Assembly: GCA_916610825.1 (NCBI GenBank)
Contig: OU744446.1
Coordinates: 22,825,223-22,889,222 of the forward strand
DNA from: Haliclystus octoradiatus
Taxonomy: Eukaryota > Cnidaria > Staurozoa > Stauromedusae > Haliclystidae
Direction of reading: 5' to 3'
Length of the DNA stretch: 64,000 bases
The position numbers and the translations under genes were made by a program. The notes under the pieces are model-generated. The model did not search any database, was not told the origin of the DNA, and saw only the letters and a list, made by a program, of their open reading frames with translations. This document shows, piece after piece, positions 21,215-35,300 of this stretch. The first letter of the stretch is position 1. Every line of letters begins with the position of its first letter.

Positions 21215-22514
21215 GTTATTTGTTATTACTAATATTATTTATGTTTGAAATGAAATGCATAAAACTAGGCAAAGCAGTAATTTTTATTGCAAACTTGAGC
21301 CGTTCAATAGTTAAATGGTACAATAGTATTTTTACTGCTAAAGATTATTCTCGTTTTGTTTAATACTGATATACCTTACTGTGATTAAATTACTTTTATA
21401 TTTATATAAGTTCTATTGTCTGTAAATAGTACATAACCGTCAACATGAATTAATCATATGACAATCTTCCTACATAAAGATTAAACATAATTGAAATTGA
21501 TCAAAATGTCTTGTTCTCATTGCGCTCATAACAACAGCTGGGAGCAACCATGTATCCCATGTTGTCTTGTCAGCCCTCCCAAATATCATTTATGTTGCAT
21601 TTGCGAATATATTTCGGGGGGTCAGATTATCAATCAAGCAAACTTAGTTTCTTGTGAAAAGTAAAACATTTATTCGCGCGGTTCAGATAAAATCATGAAA
21701 CCGGTTCTGTTTGATTGATAATCTGACCCCCATAAATTGTTTTGCATCAAAACGCGATGATCTTAAAATAGCTTTTGAGGCCAATTCTCAGTGATTCTGC
21801 CGTGACAAAACCGATCAAAATGTTTGGAAATGATTGATATTGGGTCAACAAAGATTTTTAAGGATGTTATTGATGTCGGATGAGAGTGTTGTTTTTAAAT
21901 TTGAATTGTTCAATACTTCAGAATGTTAAATACATTTTATTTGGTTGATTCTCCCAAAGGTAACTCTTTAAAACACAAATCTGAGTTAGACTTGGTTCTA
22001 TTATAATATCTTTGTAAATCAAATATCATTCCTATATGAACATGTTCCCAAGTAGCTTGATAAATGGACTTGATTAACTGATTTCAATATACTGTACATT
22101 CTATTCTGTTGATTTTATTTGTCAATAAAAGTAGGAAGTATATATCTCTTTTAGTGCTAAGAATGGCAAAAAAGTGCGCATAAACAAAATAGTACAATTT
22201 ACAATGTTTTTTAATAGACATTCGTTTTTTATATGCGAATATAGTACATGTCCAAGTTTAGCAAGCAAATTTACCCACACACCCCAAATATGAACCTCTT
22301 TTATTTGACAAAACATGACCTACATGAAGGACCTACATGATGTAAATTTTGTCTAGTTTTCAACAATTAAATGTGATGTCAACAACAGTGATGTCTTCAC
22401 GGCTGAAATATTTTACGTTTAGACAACGCCATATTGGGGCTAAATTGATTTTAATAGCGTCCTGAAACCAAGACAACGTACGTCATATGATAATAGCCAC
22501 CAGTCTTTTTGAAA
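21215..22514. other. Intergenic region LIN52-TNIP
   Basis: Apart from the small inverted-repeat element at 21617-21731, nothing coding was recognised. The last part probably begins the promoter of the downstream gene. Confidence 0.45.
21617..21731. repeat. 115-bp inverted-repeat element
   Basis: GGGGGTCAGATTATCAATCA at the left end is inverted at 21708-21731 with one mismatch in 24. The centre is non-coding. Likely a small MITE. Confidence 0.7.
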
Positions 22515-22524
22515 GGGGATTCCC
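22515..22524. promoter_or_regulatory. Consensus NF-kB (kB) site upstream of the TNIP-like gene
   Basis: GGGGATTCCC matches the kB consensus GGGRNNYYCC exactly and lies 501 bases before the TNIP-like ATG. Vertebrate ABIN/TNIP genes are NF-kB-induced feedback regulators, so the location is suggestive. A single 10-mer can occur by chance, and no transcription start has been mapped here. Confidence 0.45.
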
Positions 22525-23024
22525 ATTCGAAAGTTTCACCGCGGTTTCGTTTCCGTTGTTTTCATTTTAGCCTTGAAATTTCACCTGGTTATGCTCGGTA
22601 CAATGCCAATCGTGTGGGCACTAATGTTGGCCCGTTGCAATCTTCTGAATTTACCATGTACTTTATTTCGTGATTGTGTTTTGGAGACGACTTACTCCTT
22701 CAAAAAGTGATCTTTATTGCTCTTTTTCGTCGATCGTGTGTCCAGCTAGCTGTTTGCTGGTTGGTTGGTTAGACTGCTCTTACACTACTGTAGCTTCCTG
22801 TTTTACCAGAAAAGTTCCGCATTTGACCTTCTTGTTAACCTTTTAGTTATGAGATCAACCTTCATCGAAGAGGAATGGCATTTACTGTAATCGAACTTGA
22901 AACATGGCATAACTACTAGCATGGGAATTTGAATGTTTGCTTGTTATTGTCAAGCAAACGACAACCATAGGCCTATCTGATTTACTTCTTTCTGGCTTCT
23001 CGTGATCACTGGCCTTTATGTGCT

Positions 23025-23357
23025 ATGCAACACCAAAAATTAGAGAAACGTGGCTCTTGGAATGGTTTCGAATCGTCCCGTATTGCGCACCCACCAAAGC
23101 TTGGAGCACAATCACCAGATTTTAGAAGCCGTTGTTTGGATAATTCTGCGTTAGGGAAACCTACGACTAAAATTATGGACATGCAAAGCTATATGCCGTT
23201 TGATGCCAGCAAGCATCTTGCTGGGGTCCAATTAAGAGCTGGCGTGATTGCCCAGGGGAAACAGGGGCCGGAAGATTTCCCTATGGAAAGACGAAACTGT
23301 CAACTTAATTACAGTAATACTACCTCAAAGATCAGTTGCGAAAGTAAAACAAACCCG
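23025..23357 (+). CDS. TNIP-like exon 1 (residues 1-111)
   Basis: The ATG sits in context CTATGCAACACC. The donor is CCG|GTGAGT in phase 0. It encodes a polar N-terminus without recognised domain. If the start is upstream, an untranslated exon could be missing. Confidence 0.72.
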
Positions 23358-26300
23358 GTGAGTGGAAATCTATTTTAATTTAATTGTTTTGATTTTTCAT
23401 ACTGTGTATTTATTAGCTACTGTAATCCAACGTACTTGCATACGGACACAGAGTATGCACACTGGTCACTGGAGTCTGGACGACACTGTATCCCCGAATT
23501 GGTCGTGGCTAGATCAGGGGTAACTCAAGGACATTTTTTTGACGTTTTATTGCTTCCTTTATTTGTGATATATTTTGTTTTCAACCGATTTTCGCATTCT
23601 TTCTGCATCTCGAACCCAGTAAATATATTTACTACAAATCTGTCTTGTATAAAATGAAAAATAAAACAATTATGGCAACAAATGTTGGTCAGCCAAAAAG
23701 GTTAAAAGTTGAATAACTTTTTTATTTTTCGAATTTTAAATGTTAGATTTGTGGTAAATATACAAAATTACCAGATACGAAAAGAATTTTTAAAATTGAT
23801 TGAAAACTAAATTTAATACAAATAAAAGAATCGATAAATAATCATAAAATCCCTTGAGTTACCCCCCTGATCTAGCCACGACCACCAGAATGTACTTATT
23901 TTAAATTTAATTTATAAACTGCCTAATCGTTCATTCAAACACTGAAGCTCATATTCGTGGAAGACAATAAAATAATTGAGTTTGACTACATGAAATATCT
24001 ATCTTAAAAAAAGCCATAGACAGGACAGACTATTGACTTCTTGCTCCAAGTCTCACCTATTTTATGACGATCTTGATATGTTGGTAAGTGACCAACCATC
24101 AAAATTCGGCAAATCAAAGCATATCAAAGTAAGCGGGACTTGATACAGACTACTTGCACTACTGTACATAACAAAATATTGCTGGCTCCTAGAAGTTAAA
24201 ATTAATATTGTTGTCAGTATTATTATGAATTAGTATGAGGGCAGCGGCAGGCTAAATTTTTGAAGATGGGGAGAGAATATCGATTAAAAAAGAATTCCTA
24301 ATATGTAATCAGTACTGTAGTCTGTATATTCATAGAATATGATTACTACTGGATCCTGCGGACATCATTTGTGTGGCGATGTGCGTATTGTGCAGTGGTT
24401 CTCGCTACTCGAATACCACACGTTTTCAGTAATTTTTGGAAATTTACTTTTAGTAGATGCCTTTTAGCAGACATTTCGACAACAATATTTTGATTTTACG
24501 ATATGAAACTTTTGTTTCTTAAAATGGCTTGTTTTTCTTGTCAAAATAGCAAACTACAACAACTTCCTACCAATGCTACTACTACAGTATTACTATTTTA
24601 AATACGCCATCGTTTGAAGCATGTTAGAAGTGCGCCGTGTAATATTTAGATTTGTGCATGCTATATAAAATTGTTATTGGAGACACATAGTTCTGTGTGC
24701 AGTCATCAAGTAAAACACGAGGCAACGACTCTGAACTTTATTCACCACAAGCTAAGACAAATGCCCGTTATAGTCGTTATAGTTCCCTTTCCATAGAACA
24801 ATAAAAAAATGGAACTTAATTCCTGAAGATTATCATTAATATGATTTCAAAAACAAACTTTTACATGATTTACATTTGATAAAAACCTTGTAATCATAAA
24901 AGATCTTATATCAACCGTATATAACAGTACCCTCTATATGTGTGTGTTTTTATCTCGAAATGAAGACATATATACTGTCTCTATTTGCAATGTTAGATGA
25001 TTGCTAGGCCATAACTGAATACATCCCCGCGGAATTACTTCTTCTATAATGTCTACAATGCGTGACCGTACATCAATAACCAGCAGATCTATCATCTCGT
25101 TTTGAAATGCACCGATTCACAGTTGACTAAATTTAAATTTACTATTATTTTCACTATATGAAATATCCTCGCCGTCTTATTGTTGTATTAATCATGCTAC
25201 ATTGTTGTCTTCGTGACAGTGATTGATCGAGTTTAGGAATTAAAAGGGTTATACTTAATATGTGGTAACTTACAACTGGATTGTCTGTTGGCAGCACAAT
25301 GACATTGAATGGTATATTTTCGCGACTCTAGCAAGCAAGAAGGTGTTTTTCCCAAAAAATACACTTTCGAAATACGACGTATAAAATAAAAGACCGACAT
25401 GCAAACAGACACTGTATTGGTCAACCATAATACCATTGACAAGTCTTATACCGAATTTGTTAGCAATGTTGAGTTTTGAGTATTACTTTAAATAAAAAAT
25501 GAAAAAAAAAATTATAAATATACTAATAACATACATTATACTATACTATACAAATATAATACAGTATTGTGTCTAGAAATGCATAAATGTTTGCCCAGAA
25601 TCGGGGGTAAATTTTAAAAATAAAGACAAATCTTTGTTTAAAGTGTATATCCCGGATATTGGGAGATTGCTTATTTAGATAGAGAAAAATGTTCTATCAG
25701 TACATGTTCTTCTTGTATTTTTACTTTACGCAAGCATTTCCCCCTCAAAAATGCAATCAAAGTTACGATTTTGCGTCTCACTCTTTTTCCTCGAACAGGA
25801 ACCCGTTTATTTTCAACAAGAGAGTTTACACCGGAAAAACATTAAACTTTTTACTTATTTGTCTCTAAATAAAAAACCGCCAAACCAAATGACAATCTGC
25901 TTTCGGAATGAAATTTTCAACGTTCAGCTGAATAATTAGAGCTATATTTGATCAATATTCAAGATCCAGGTAATTAGATATAAGCCTCTAAAGTCAAAAG
26001 TTTTTAGTTTTGGATTTTTCTCACTCAAGTACTCACGCGATTAGCACCTCTTTACGACTTCGTCTAAGCAGGTTATCGCTGCTGGTTATTGAAGGTGTGT
26101 GACTATTTTTAATACGCATCAACTATGCCCCGACTATGCTTAGACGAAGTCGCAAAGAGGTGTTAATCGTGTGAGCACTTGAGTGAGAAAAATCCAAAAC
26201 TAAAAACTTTTAACTTTAGAGGCTTATATTTCTTTACTTGTATCTTGAATATTGATCAAATATAGCGCTAAATCTTCAGCTGAACGTTGAAAATTTCATC

Positions 26301-29300
26301 CGATAGCAGATTGTCATTTGGTTTAGCGGTTTTCTATTTAGAGACAAATAAGTAAAAAGTTTAGTATTTTCTCTCTTGTTGAAAATATTTAATAAACGGG
26401 TTCCTGTTCGAGGAAAAAGAGTGAGACACAAAATTAACCCAAAATCGTCACTTTGACAGCATTTTTAAAGGAGAAATGATCGCGCAAAGTAAAAACACAA
26501 GAAGGTCATGTACGAATAGAAAATTTTTCTCTTTTTAAAGAAGCAATCTCCCAATATCCGGGATATACACTTTAAAATAACACTGATATTACGTGCAGAT
26601 AAGGCAGATAACTACTCTCCATTAATATATATAGGGTATTTGGTTTGGTTGAAAATACACGATGGGAAAGAAATCAAGGTCTATTTGTATCACATATTGG
26701 CATGACTTACTTTCAATGCCAAGATCTCGTATTTCAAACACTTGATTCAAAGGATTGCCAGATAAACTGTATTCAACTGTGTTGTCTTATACTGTTATTT
26801 GTGCGCCTGCAATCTGCATCCCCATCACTGCTCACGAAAATTTTGCACAGTCACGTCAAACACATTGATAATTCATTATTCATTTACATAAATAATAAAT
26901 GACAGCGGTCCGAGGACAGATCCTTGGGGTATCAATATATAGATATACAATGTATAATGATGTGAAGTTCTCCACACTTGTGTAGGTATAGTTCTCACTG
27001 CTCAATGATAAATATCATAGCTTTAATAAATAAAGGAAATGAGTCAAGAAAGAGACACACGGTTCTCGTATGTCTCGTAGGCTCTTGCGGAACCAGGGAT
27101 GTTAGTAACGATTACAAAGTAACGACGTTATCTTAACTTCTTAGTAATAACTTCCACTTTTAACTACCGTAGTTACTTTATCAATATCGATTCGCTTTCT
27201 TTCATTTATAGCTGATAACCATTCATTAGGAAAGGATATCAATTGAGTAGATGTAGAATTGTAGATCTTTGATAATAGTTCTGATTCCAGCAAATGTTTC
27301 AATGTGTCATTTGAAATGATTGTTTCCATCACCTTGCAAGCAATGAAGGTGAGATGATATGGGACGGTAATTTTCTTTGTGCCTAGCTTTGTCTTTTAAA
27401 ATTTAGGGGCAACCATTTTTTCAAATAGAAAGAACGATTCCAACAGAAAGTTAAATCTCATACAGTATACTCAAAGCAAAAGCAATTTCTTTGGCAATTG
27501 ACTTTATACTAAAAAGAAGGGCACCCATCAGGCGATCGTAATATTTTAGATGGTAAATTTTGTAAAGTGTTAACTACTGTAGCATTCGAGAATCGCACAT
27601 TGTTCCATGTTTTTTCATCTTCAACTGTATGATGGAAAGAATACTTTTTACCGTCATCTGTTGTGAAACAGTTGAAAAATAATTGTTCATAAGGTTGCCT
27701 TTAGCCTGCACGCAGGCTATAGATTGCCTTTGATATTTCATCGGTTATAAATGTATCATCATCGGCTATAATAAAAGAGGTATAGAAGGAGTAGAATTTA
27801 GCTTTTTATTTACAAATGAATAACAGAAGTTTCAGAGAAGGATCTTCAATTGTAGATATTTTTCTTTCTTAAACCAAACATTTTCACAACATTTTAATAC
27901 TTTGTGGAATATGTTTTTTATATCCAAGTAAGGTTAAAGATTCACATTTATACTTGCATTATGCGTGCTTTTTGCAATAGCAAGACGATCAATATGTTTA
28001 GGATAACGATATTTATAATTTTCTGGTAATTAATAATAATAATACGCAAACCGTGTCGGTGATCAAATCACCATTGTTTCATTATTGTTAAACTCCTTTC
28101 CGCAGAGCACTTTCCAAACTTCTTATAGCTTCTGGGTTATCTATAGGCCTTTGGCTATCCGACGTTTTGTTTTTACAGTTTAAAATGCTATAAATTGCTC
28201 ATAAATTGCGATTAAAATTTCAAAAATCGTGATATTTCGACGGAAGTTATGTGAAAATAAACTGCTTTCCTTGGTGTATCCCGTCATGCCTAACAACATT
28301 ACGAATTTTAGAGCACGCTTTATTTTAATGGCTGCCAATATTTCGTAAAAGTGTTTCATCATATTTTGCAAAAGTATTCCAATATGCCTAGAAGGAGAAG
28401 TGGTCCAACAATACTCCATTTTACATCACAAACAGAAGACACAATTCTCGGTAAGTCTTTTACAACTTAAATGTTTAAATGCTTCATGTAAAATCTGTCG
28501 AAGTCACTTTTACCGTGGTTTCTTTTAAGTATCATAATCCCAAAAAGCCTACTTTGTTATCAAGTCGTCGTTGGCAGAAGAGATTACTGTGTCACTGTAT
28601 CGCCAATATTAGCTTGATTTGTTATGAAATGTTCTTCGTTGGAAGAAAGGATTTACTGTGTCACCGTTTTATGTCAGCAGTTCTGTTCTGTTAGCCACAC
28701 TGCACACACAGAGATTTGACCCATAACAAATAAACAAATTCAGAGAATTAGTGTGGTACTTTTCAGTCGTCAAGCAGTTGTAAGTTGTACAAATACAAAA
28801 TTGGAGTTGTAATTTAGAATTTTAGCTGCCTTCTATCCTTTTGTCGAAATGTACATTTATAATGTGCCATACATTGACAACGTCCACTGTGTCCACACAT
28901 TGTTTACTTTAATCATTATTATATGAGGTATGTGAATGGTGACCATTATAGACATGTGTCCTCTCTGTGAGAAGTTGGCTAAAGTTAATGAAATATTAGA
29001 GTTTGGGTCTCTCATTTATGTAATTTACTGTATCAAATTTCAGAATCACCTGTTGTTATTACCAATATCATTCAATGACTCATGCTGAGATTCACTCAAC
29101 CGACACAGCAATAATATTTACATACCAATGCCTTTCATTGTGAAAACAAGTTCATTAACTGCAATACCTAACATACAATCCATATTTATCTCATTTGAGC
29201 TATGTAGTCAACATGAAATGTACTTATGGATAACCCATATTTATAAATATATTTGATTTGAAATATGTAGTACAATAGAGTATCAATTATCTCCTTTTCA

Positions 29301-32300
29301 CTATGTTTTACATGTATGTAACGATTAATTATCAAAACTGAAATGAATTATCAGTGTTGTTCTGCATTTTTAATTCCTTCTCATGACTATTTTGTTTCAT
29401 TGACATTCTCTTTGACAAGACATACTGCAGGCTACTAACGGGAGCGAAGCGACCTCTTTGAGGAAGCCGAAGGCTGACTGGCCCCGGGCGCAGGCCGCAA
29501 GCCGAAGGCTTGTATGTTAGAATGTGGAACAAATTCTTGTACGCAATAATCAAGGATATTATAAATTTCTGTCCAGTATGATTCAATTGTCGCATATTTC
29601 TTTAAGTAGGTTCGGATTTACCATAAATCCATTCACTAAAATATCGCATATGCAATTTGAAAGCGAAAGCATTGTGATCACATGGAGATGTGAAAAGTTC
29701 AATAACATTATTATATTCATTATACTTGAGATGGATTTGTACACAATAGCAGACCTAGTATATTTTATCACGAGATTGTAAGCTGCAAGATTTGTTGAGA
29801 AAAATTGCTAGAATTAGTATGAAAAAGAAAATATAGATATCGCCTGTCAAATAAATAAAGTACTTTCACAAAATTATTATGTAGGCCTACGTACTGTTGA
29901 ATTGCTTATTGGTCATCCCCGCATGTATTCACGAACTACCTATTCACAAAATAAAACTATCAGATAAAAAATGTCAGTATTGTTCATATATATCTAAATG
30001 AAGCAACATCAATAGAGAGTGTTAAATAGGGAGTCAGAATCACGGTTGGCGCTTTAAAAAGCTATACAAAGATATTTTGGAAGTGTAAGATCACATTTCA
30101 CGGACCTTTATAAACATCGCTAGCATCGTACTGCATGTACACTACAGTTTGATCATATTGGAAAGCTAGTTTAAGCTACAAACAGCATTCACTATAATTG
30201 CTTATGTTTGCAAGAAGAGCTTTGACCCAGTTGATGCATAGTTGACACGTGTGTAAGTTGGTGTCTCTTACCGACTACGTTAAATCGTTTGCTTGAAAAG
30301 ACTTTTCGTAATGTTGTTGTTAGTTGTCGTAATGCTTTTTTATTCTTTCTCTTCAGACGCGCGCTTCTGATTCAGAAGCACAGCAAAGACTGTTATCCAC
30401 CGATTATAACGTTGATTGTGACAGTACTGGTAAAATGACAGTATCATCTCAAAGATTGAATGCAATGGAAATACAATTAGTTGAGGTACCAATAGATCAT
30501 GATTTATCATTAGTCGAAGGTGCTTCGATCACTTCACCTCTCTGCGTCAATTTGTGAACTCTTTATTTATCTCATGTCAAATATATTAATGTTAAGTGTA
30601 CAACGTACGTAAACCTAAACTTACTGATCTCATGGTGTGGCCTTGCGTGTCCTGTTGCCATCCACTGGCGATAATCTGGAGATTTTTGTGACCCTCCTTA
30701 TCAACTAAGAGAAAAGAAGAGAACCTTGTTCGTGAAACGAAGCCATGCCAATAGTGCTGCTTTTCTGTTTCCAAACACAAACTGAGGTAGCAGCACGAAA
30801 GTGTTTTGATTGATTAAATGTGACCTTTTATGTCGAGAATGAAAGAATAATTGATCTGGTTTCTGAGCTGTATCCATTGAAACTTCTTCAAGATAATTTC
30901 CTATAACTAGAATTGACCTCCTTCTATCCTACTGTTATTGCTTCATCATCATCATCAAACAATAGTACTACTTTACTTTATATTATATTGCTTCGGGTAT
31001 TACTTCCATGCATTTTATGTGCTTTACAGCTCCACAAACAGTTAAAAGAGCTGAAAACAACGAACATTGATCCATCAGGCGCAAGCGACAATCGATGTAA
31101 AGATGTTGAATATAACGAAGTGTTTCGGCGATTACAAGATTCTGATCAAACGAAAAAGGAAATGAACACTAAAATTTTGGAGCTTGAGAATGATCTTTCA
31201 TCTAGTCGGCAGAAATCTAAGCGAGAAATTCTAGCGAGAGAAAGGTAGGATAATCACAGGATGTGGCCATTTTGATACATCTTTTTATCATCATCGTTAT
31301 CATTTGTGGAAAAAACCTCTGAAACATTCAAGGCTTCTTGCAGAGGGCTCGTGATGTATAATAGGGTACCGGATAAAGTTGAATATTTAGCTATTTATCA
31401 TTAATGAACAACAGTTTGGCCCTTCGTCTGAGGCATTATTAAATTAAAATAAATACAAAGGTAAAAGTTTAATTGATTAGAAGAAATGTAAAGGATTAAA
31501 TAATAATGATAATTCTTCAGAAGATAACTTTTAACTTTGTATTGTATTTAAACTTGATATAATAATGGCCTCAAACGAACGCAGTTTGAGTTGCTTCAAC
31601 AAATGAAATATTACTTCGAACCTCTATGCTTCGAACGACCATGTTCCATTTCCGCGTTACCATTGTCCGCAATTTTCGAGCTCTATTTTCGTTGGCTAGT
31701 TTTTAGTTGGCGACCATTCTATCAACCAATAATTTTTAAATGTCTGCACTGAGTACAATATCGAAAAAAGTTGGCATTGAATTTTCTCAAATTTCATTTT
31801 TCTTATCCAATCGTAATTGAGGAATTTTTACAGGGCATGATAAAAAGTTAATCATACGGATACGGTTTCGAGTTCAATTCAGGATTAATTTGCTCGGAGT
31901 ATGTTTTTTCAAAAAATTTCAAATTCCACGAGCCCGTAAATTAATCCCGACTTGAACCATATCATATTTATTTTAGCTATATACCTGCAAAAATCTTTAA
32001 AACACTCACAAAGAAAAGTATGGAATAACTTTTGCGAGAAAGAAACAATGAAGTGAACAAATGTTCCAATTCTGCGTTAGCTAAACTCAGATTTGTGAAA
32101 CAGTCGTGTTCTTTACTCTGGCGCGTTGATGCTTTCTTCCAAGTCGTACTCATTACTTTACCAACTGTTGAATTAATAGGTTGCAAGCGGAGCTACGGCG
32201 ACTAGCTGACATGATAGCTTCGGCATCAATTGATGATGATTTAATTCAAGTCGGTGAATTGCATGATGCTTCCAGGGTGAATGAAGACAATGGTGATAAA

Positions 32301-35300
32301 TTCACCGAGAGTGACGTCAGTGCTCTCAAGGCACAAGTAAGTTACATATATCTTTCTGTCTCCCTCAAATGAGATTTTCATCATCCTGTCCTACATAAAG
32401 CATAAACGATAGTGTGTTGAGCATTGCCTGTACATCGTACCATACTCAGTACTCTTTTATGCAACCTTTTGTTATACCTTGAATTTTGAAAACTAAACTT
32501 TATCTCGTTTCTTGGAAAAATGTTAAGTCTGTCGATAACGAAACTCATTCAACAAAGCTCAAATATTCTTGTAATTCCAATTATTTGAGGCTCAGCTGTC
32601 TTTTATAATTGAATTCTTCCCGCACAATATTGTATAACCATGCGCTCCGAAACTTTCCAAATAAGTCTTCAGAGGATTCTTGTAAATGTGTTATTAATAA
32701 AAATAAACATTTTATTATAAGAAGTTGATTTTCATTGGGAAACCGCTTTTGTCTTTTACTTTTTGAAGTCCTTGATTTTAATAGTGTAAAACTTTAAATT
32801 AAGTTATTGTTATTTTTTCTATAGCTTCAAATATTCAAAGAGGATTTCAGTTGTGAAAGGAGTGATAATGAAAGACTTCGCATTCAAAATGTGAGATTAA
32901 TGTCTGAATTAGAAGAAGCGAAAAGAGTGATAGAAGAACAGCAGAAACAGGTATGTGTTTAAAATAAACATTCAGTGTCTTGTTAGCAGACAACTTTTGC
33001 TGGACCAATACAGTTGGACATCGATAATGGTTCCATGTTTTGGATAAATAATAATGAACAAAAACCTCAAACTGTAAGCCCGCATATTTCATGCAAGCTC
33101 GACAAACATTAACAGTTTACCAATCAACAAAACAGTTAATTATGTTTCCTAGAATCATCATCAAGTTTTACATCAACTTTTGGACTGATTAATGCAGTAA
33201 AGTAAGGTAGAGTATATACATAAAATAGCTGATTACAATAACAAATATGGATACAAAGTTAATCAAATATGAACTCATGTAAATGCTTCTTAAGTAGACT
33301 TTTGGAACTTATCCTTCTGTAAACCTCCTCCATTTTGTAGACGGAAGATCGTTCCATTTACGAGCACCAGCATGTTGAAATGAATGGCGATGGCTTGACT
33401 TGCAGAACAGAAAGCCAGTCAAGCCGACTTTGTGTCAGAGATACGAATGCAATAATTACAACAACTTCCCTCATTCCTCTGTTCTGCAATCTGTGGAGGC
33501 GATCAAGATGTTGGATTTTTCAATCCCCTACATGTGACAGCGCAATAATCAAAATGTGGCACAACAATAGAGAACTGTACATTAATTTGGCTGTTTCTAG
33601 AAGATACAAAGATTCAAAGTGGAAGTTTTTTTTTTCAATTTGAAAAAAAATTAATCACAAAATTTTAATAACTAGCAAACAAATAATGAATAAAAGTGTA
33701 ACCTATGTAAATTTCATGGAAGCGGCCGTTGTTTGGTGTGCCAATAGTAATAAGTCTCAACTAAAGTTGAAGCCGAATAGTTATCCACAAATAAAACAAC
33801 GAGTAAGTTTTGATTGACCATACAATTGCGTCAGAAATTTCAATACAAAGGCATTTGATTATGACGTGTGATCTGCTACAAATTACTAACAAAATTAGAA
33901 ACATTGAGCAGTATAACTGTATCAAACATGAATCGATTCCTGTAAACCTTGATTGAGTTACTCGATAGAAGACGGTTTAAATTCCTTTTGGGTAAATAAT
34001 TCTAATGTACGGCTTATTTTTCTTTCTTTCTTTAGTTATTACTTTACGCACATTTACATACCAACGACTGTCCATCATCAGTTATTCTTACACCAATGAA
34101 CGACAGTCTATCTGATCGGCGGTCTCGTAGTGTTCCTAGTACACCTAATAGCAGTCCTCATACAAGATATACATACTCGTCAAATGACACTGGGTATCAT
34201 TATGATGGGTTATCGATTAACGCTGAACATTTCAAGCATAAACAACCTGAAGTAAGATCATTGTCGGTAAGTAGACACAAAACTTAAAGTGACCACCATG
34301 TAAGTCTATGGTAGACACCCTACAAATGCCATGTATTTTAGACATTACGAAACCGTATACTACATGGCATGCTCTTATTGCGATGTTAGAACTTTGCCTA
34401 AACTATTCATAACTTCAGATACAATACTGTGGTTCCATTAACGGATTTGAGTATGCGTGGTGAAGCTTACAACTGCTCCCAATGTCTAATAGGCATAGAT
34501 ATAATGCATGTTAGGATAGATAACCATCACTACTTTCGAGTTAGCTCAGTTAGCTGCCATTTTAACGGGTACAAGTGTCATTTGAAAATCGACCGCAGAA
34601 TTTCACATCAAATGAGAACTGAGACATCTATATGCTTGCTCTGTGATTTAATAACATCTATATGCTTGATGTCATTATGCTTTCTACATGCATCACATCT
34701 CTCAGTTTGCTTTATGCTTTTAACTTATACATGCTTGCTGACATATGCTGATCTTTCTATGGGCGAACCTGTCACTCTCCATCCTATGATCCTTATCCAA
34801 CCAAGTACCCGTCACATTGATAATCGGTAGAAATTACACATAATAAATACAAACCTGGCCTTACTTACCAAATTGAGACACCTAAATGGATACAACACAG
34901 TTACACAATTATGGGACGAGAAAGAAATCATTACTAAAGATCAATAAAACCAATAAACAAGTTATGATAAATTAACTTTCTCTAACACACTCAAAGCTTT
35001 TGAAGAACAAACACTTCCGTATAATGAAAACACAAATAAATGCGACTACGGACGTGTATGCATTGACAGCTTTAAAATCCCTTCAAGGAACGACAAGAAC
35101 ACAAAACTAGCACCTTCCGCCAGAGCCATCTATTAACAAGAGTTGGGACACGCTTTCATGTGCCGCTATCGTCTCCTATTAGACAGATGCCAGTCACGTG
35201 ATTTGTGGACGCCATCTTTGTTCTTTCGGAAACAGGTTCTCAATCATTTCAAGTGAAACGCGCGAAAAAATACAACTTTCATCATTGAAAACAAACATAG

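Larger units (their letters stand above)
23358..30356 (+). other. TNIP-like intron 1 (7.0 kb)
   Basis: It contains the inverted-repeat element 23501-23883, a LINE 3' relic near 24.7-24.9 kb, the 940-bp palindrome, a decayed LINE 26.8-27.7 kb and a GC-rich patch at 29.43-29.51 kb. The remaining stretches (about 24.9-25.6 and 27.8-30.3 kb) hold nothing I can name. Confidence 0.6.

Noticed and set aside
22535..22560. Interferon-response-like GTTTCGTTTCC near the kB site
   Set aside because: The GAAA half-sites on the other strand are separated by one base instead of two, so it does not meet the IRF/ISRE consensus.
34429..34830. Plus-strand ORF of 133 codons as a further TNIP-like exon
   Set aside because: Its translation is Cys/His/Leu-rich with low-complexity repeats (recurrent Met-Leu-Thr/Ser). 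It lacks a good acceptor in phase and does not resemble ABIN sequence; exon 47264-47386 fits better.
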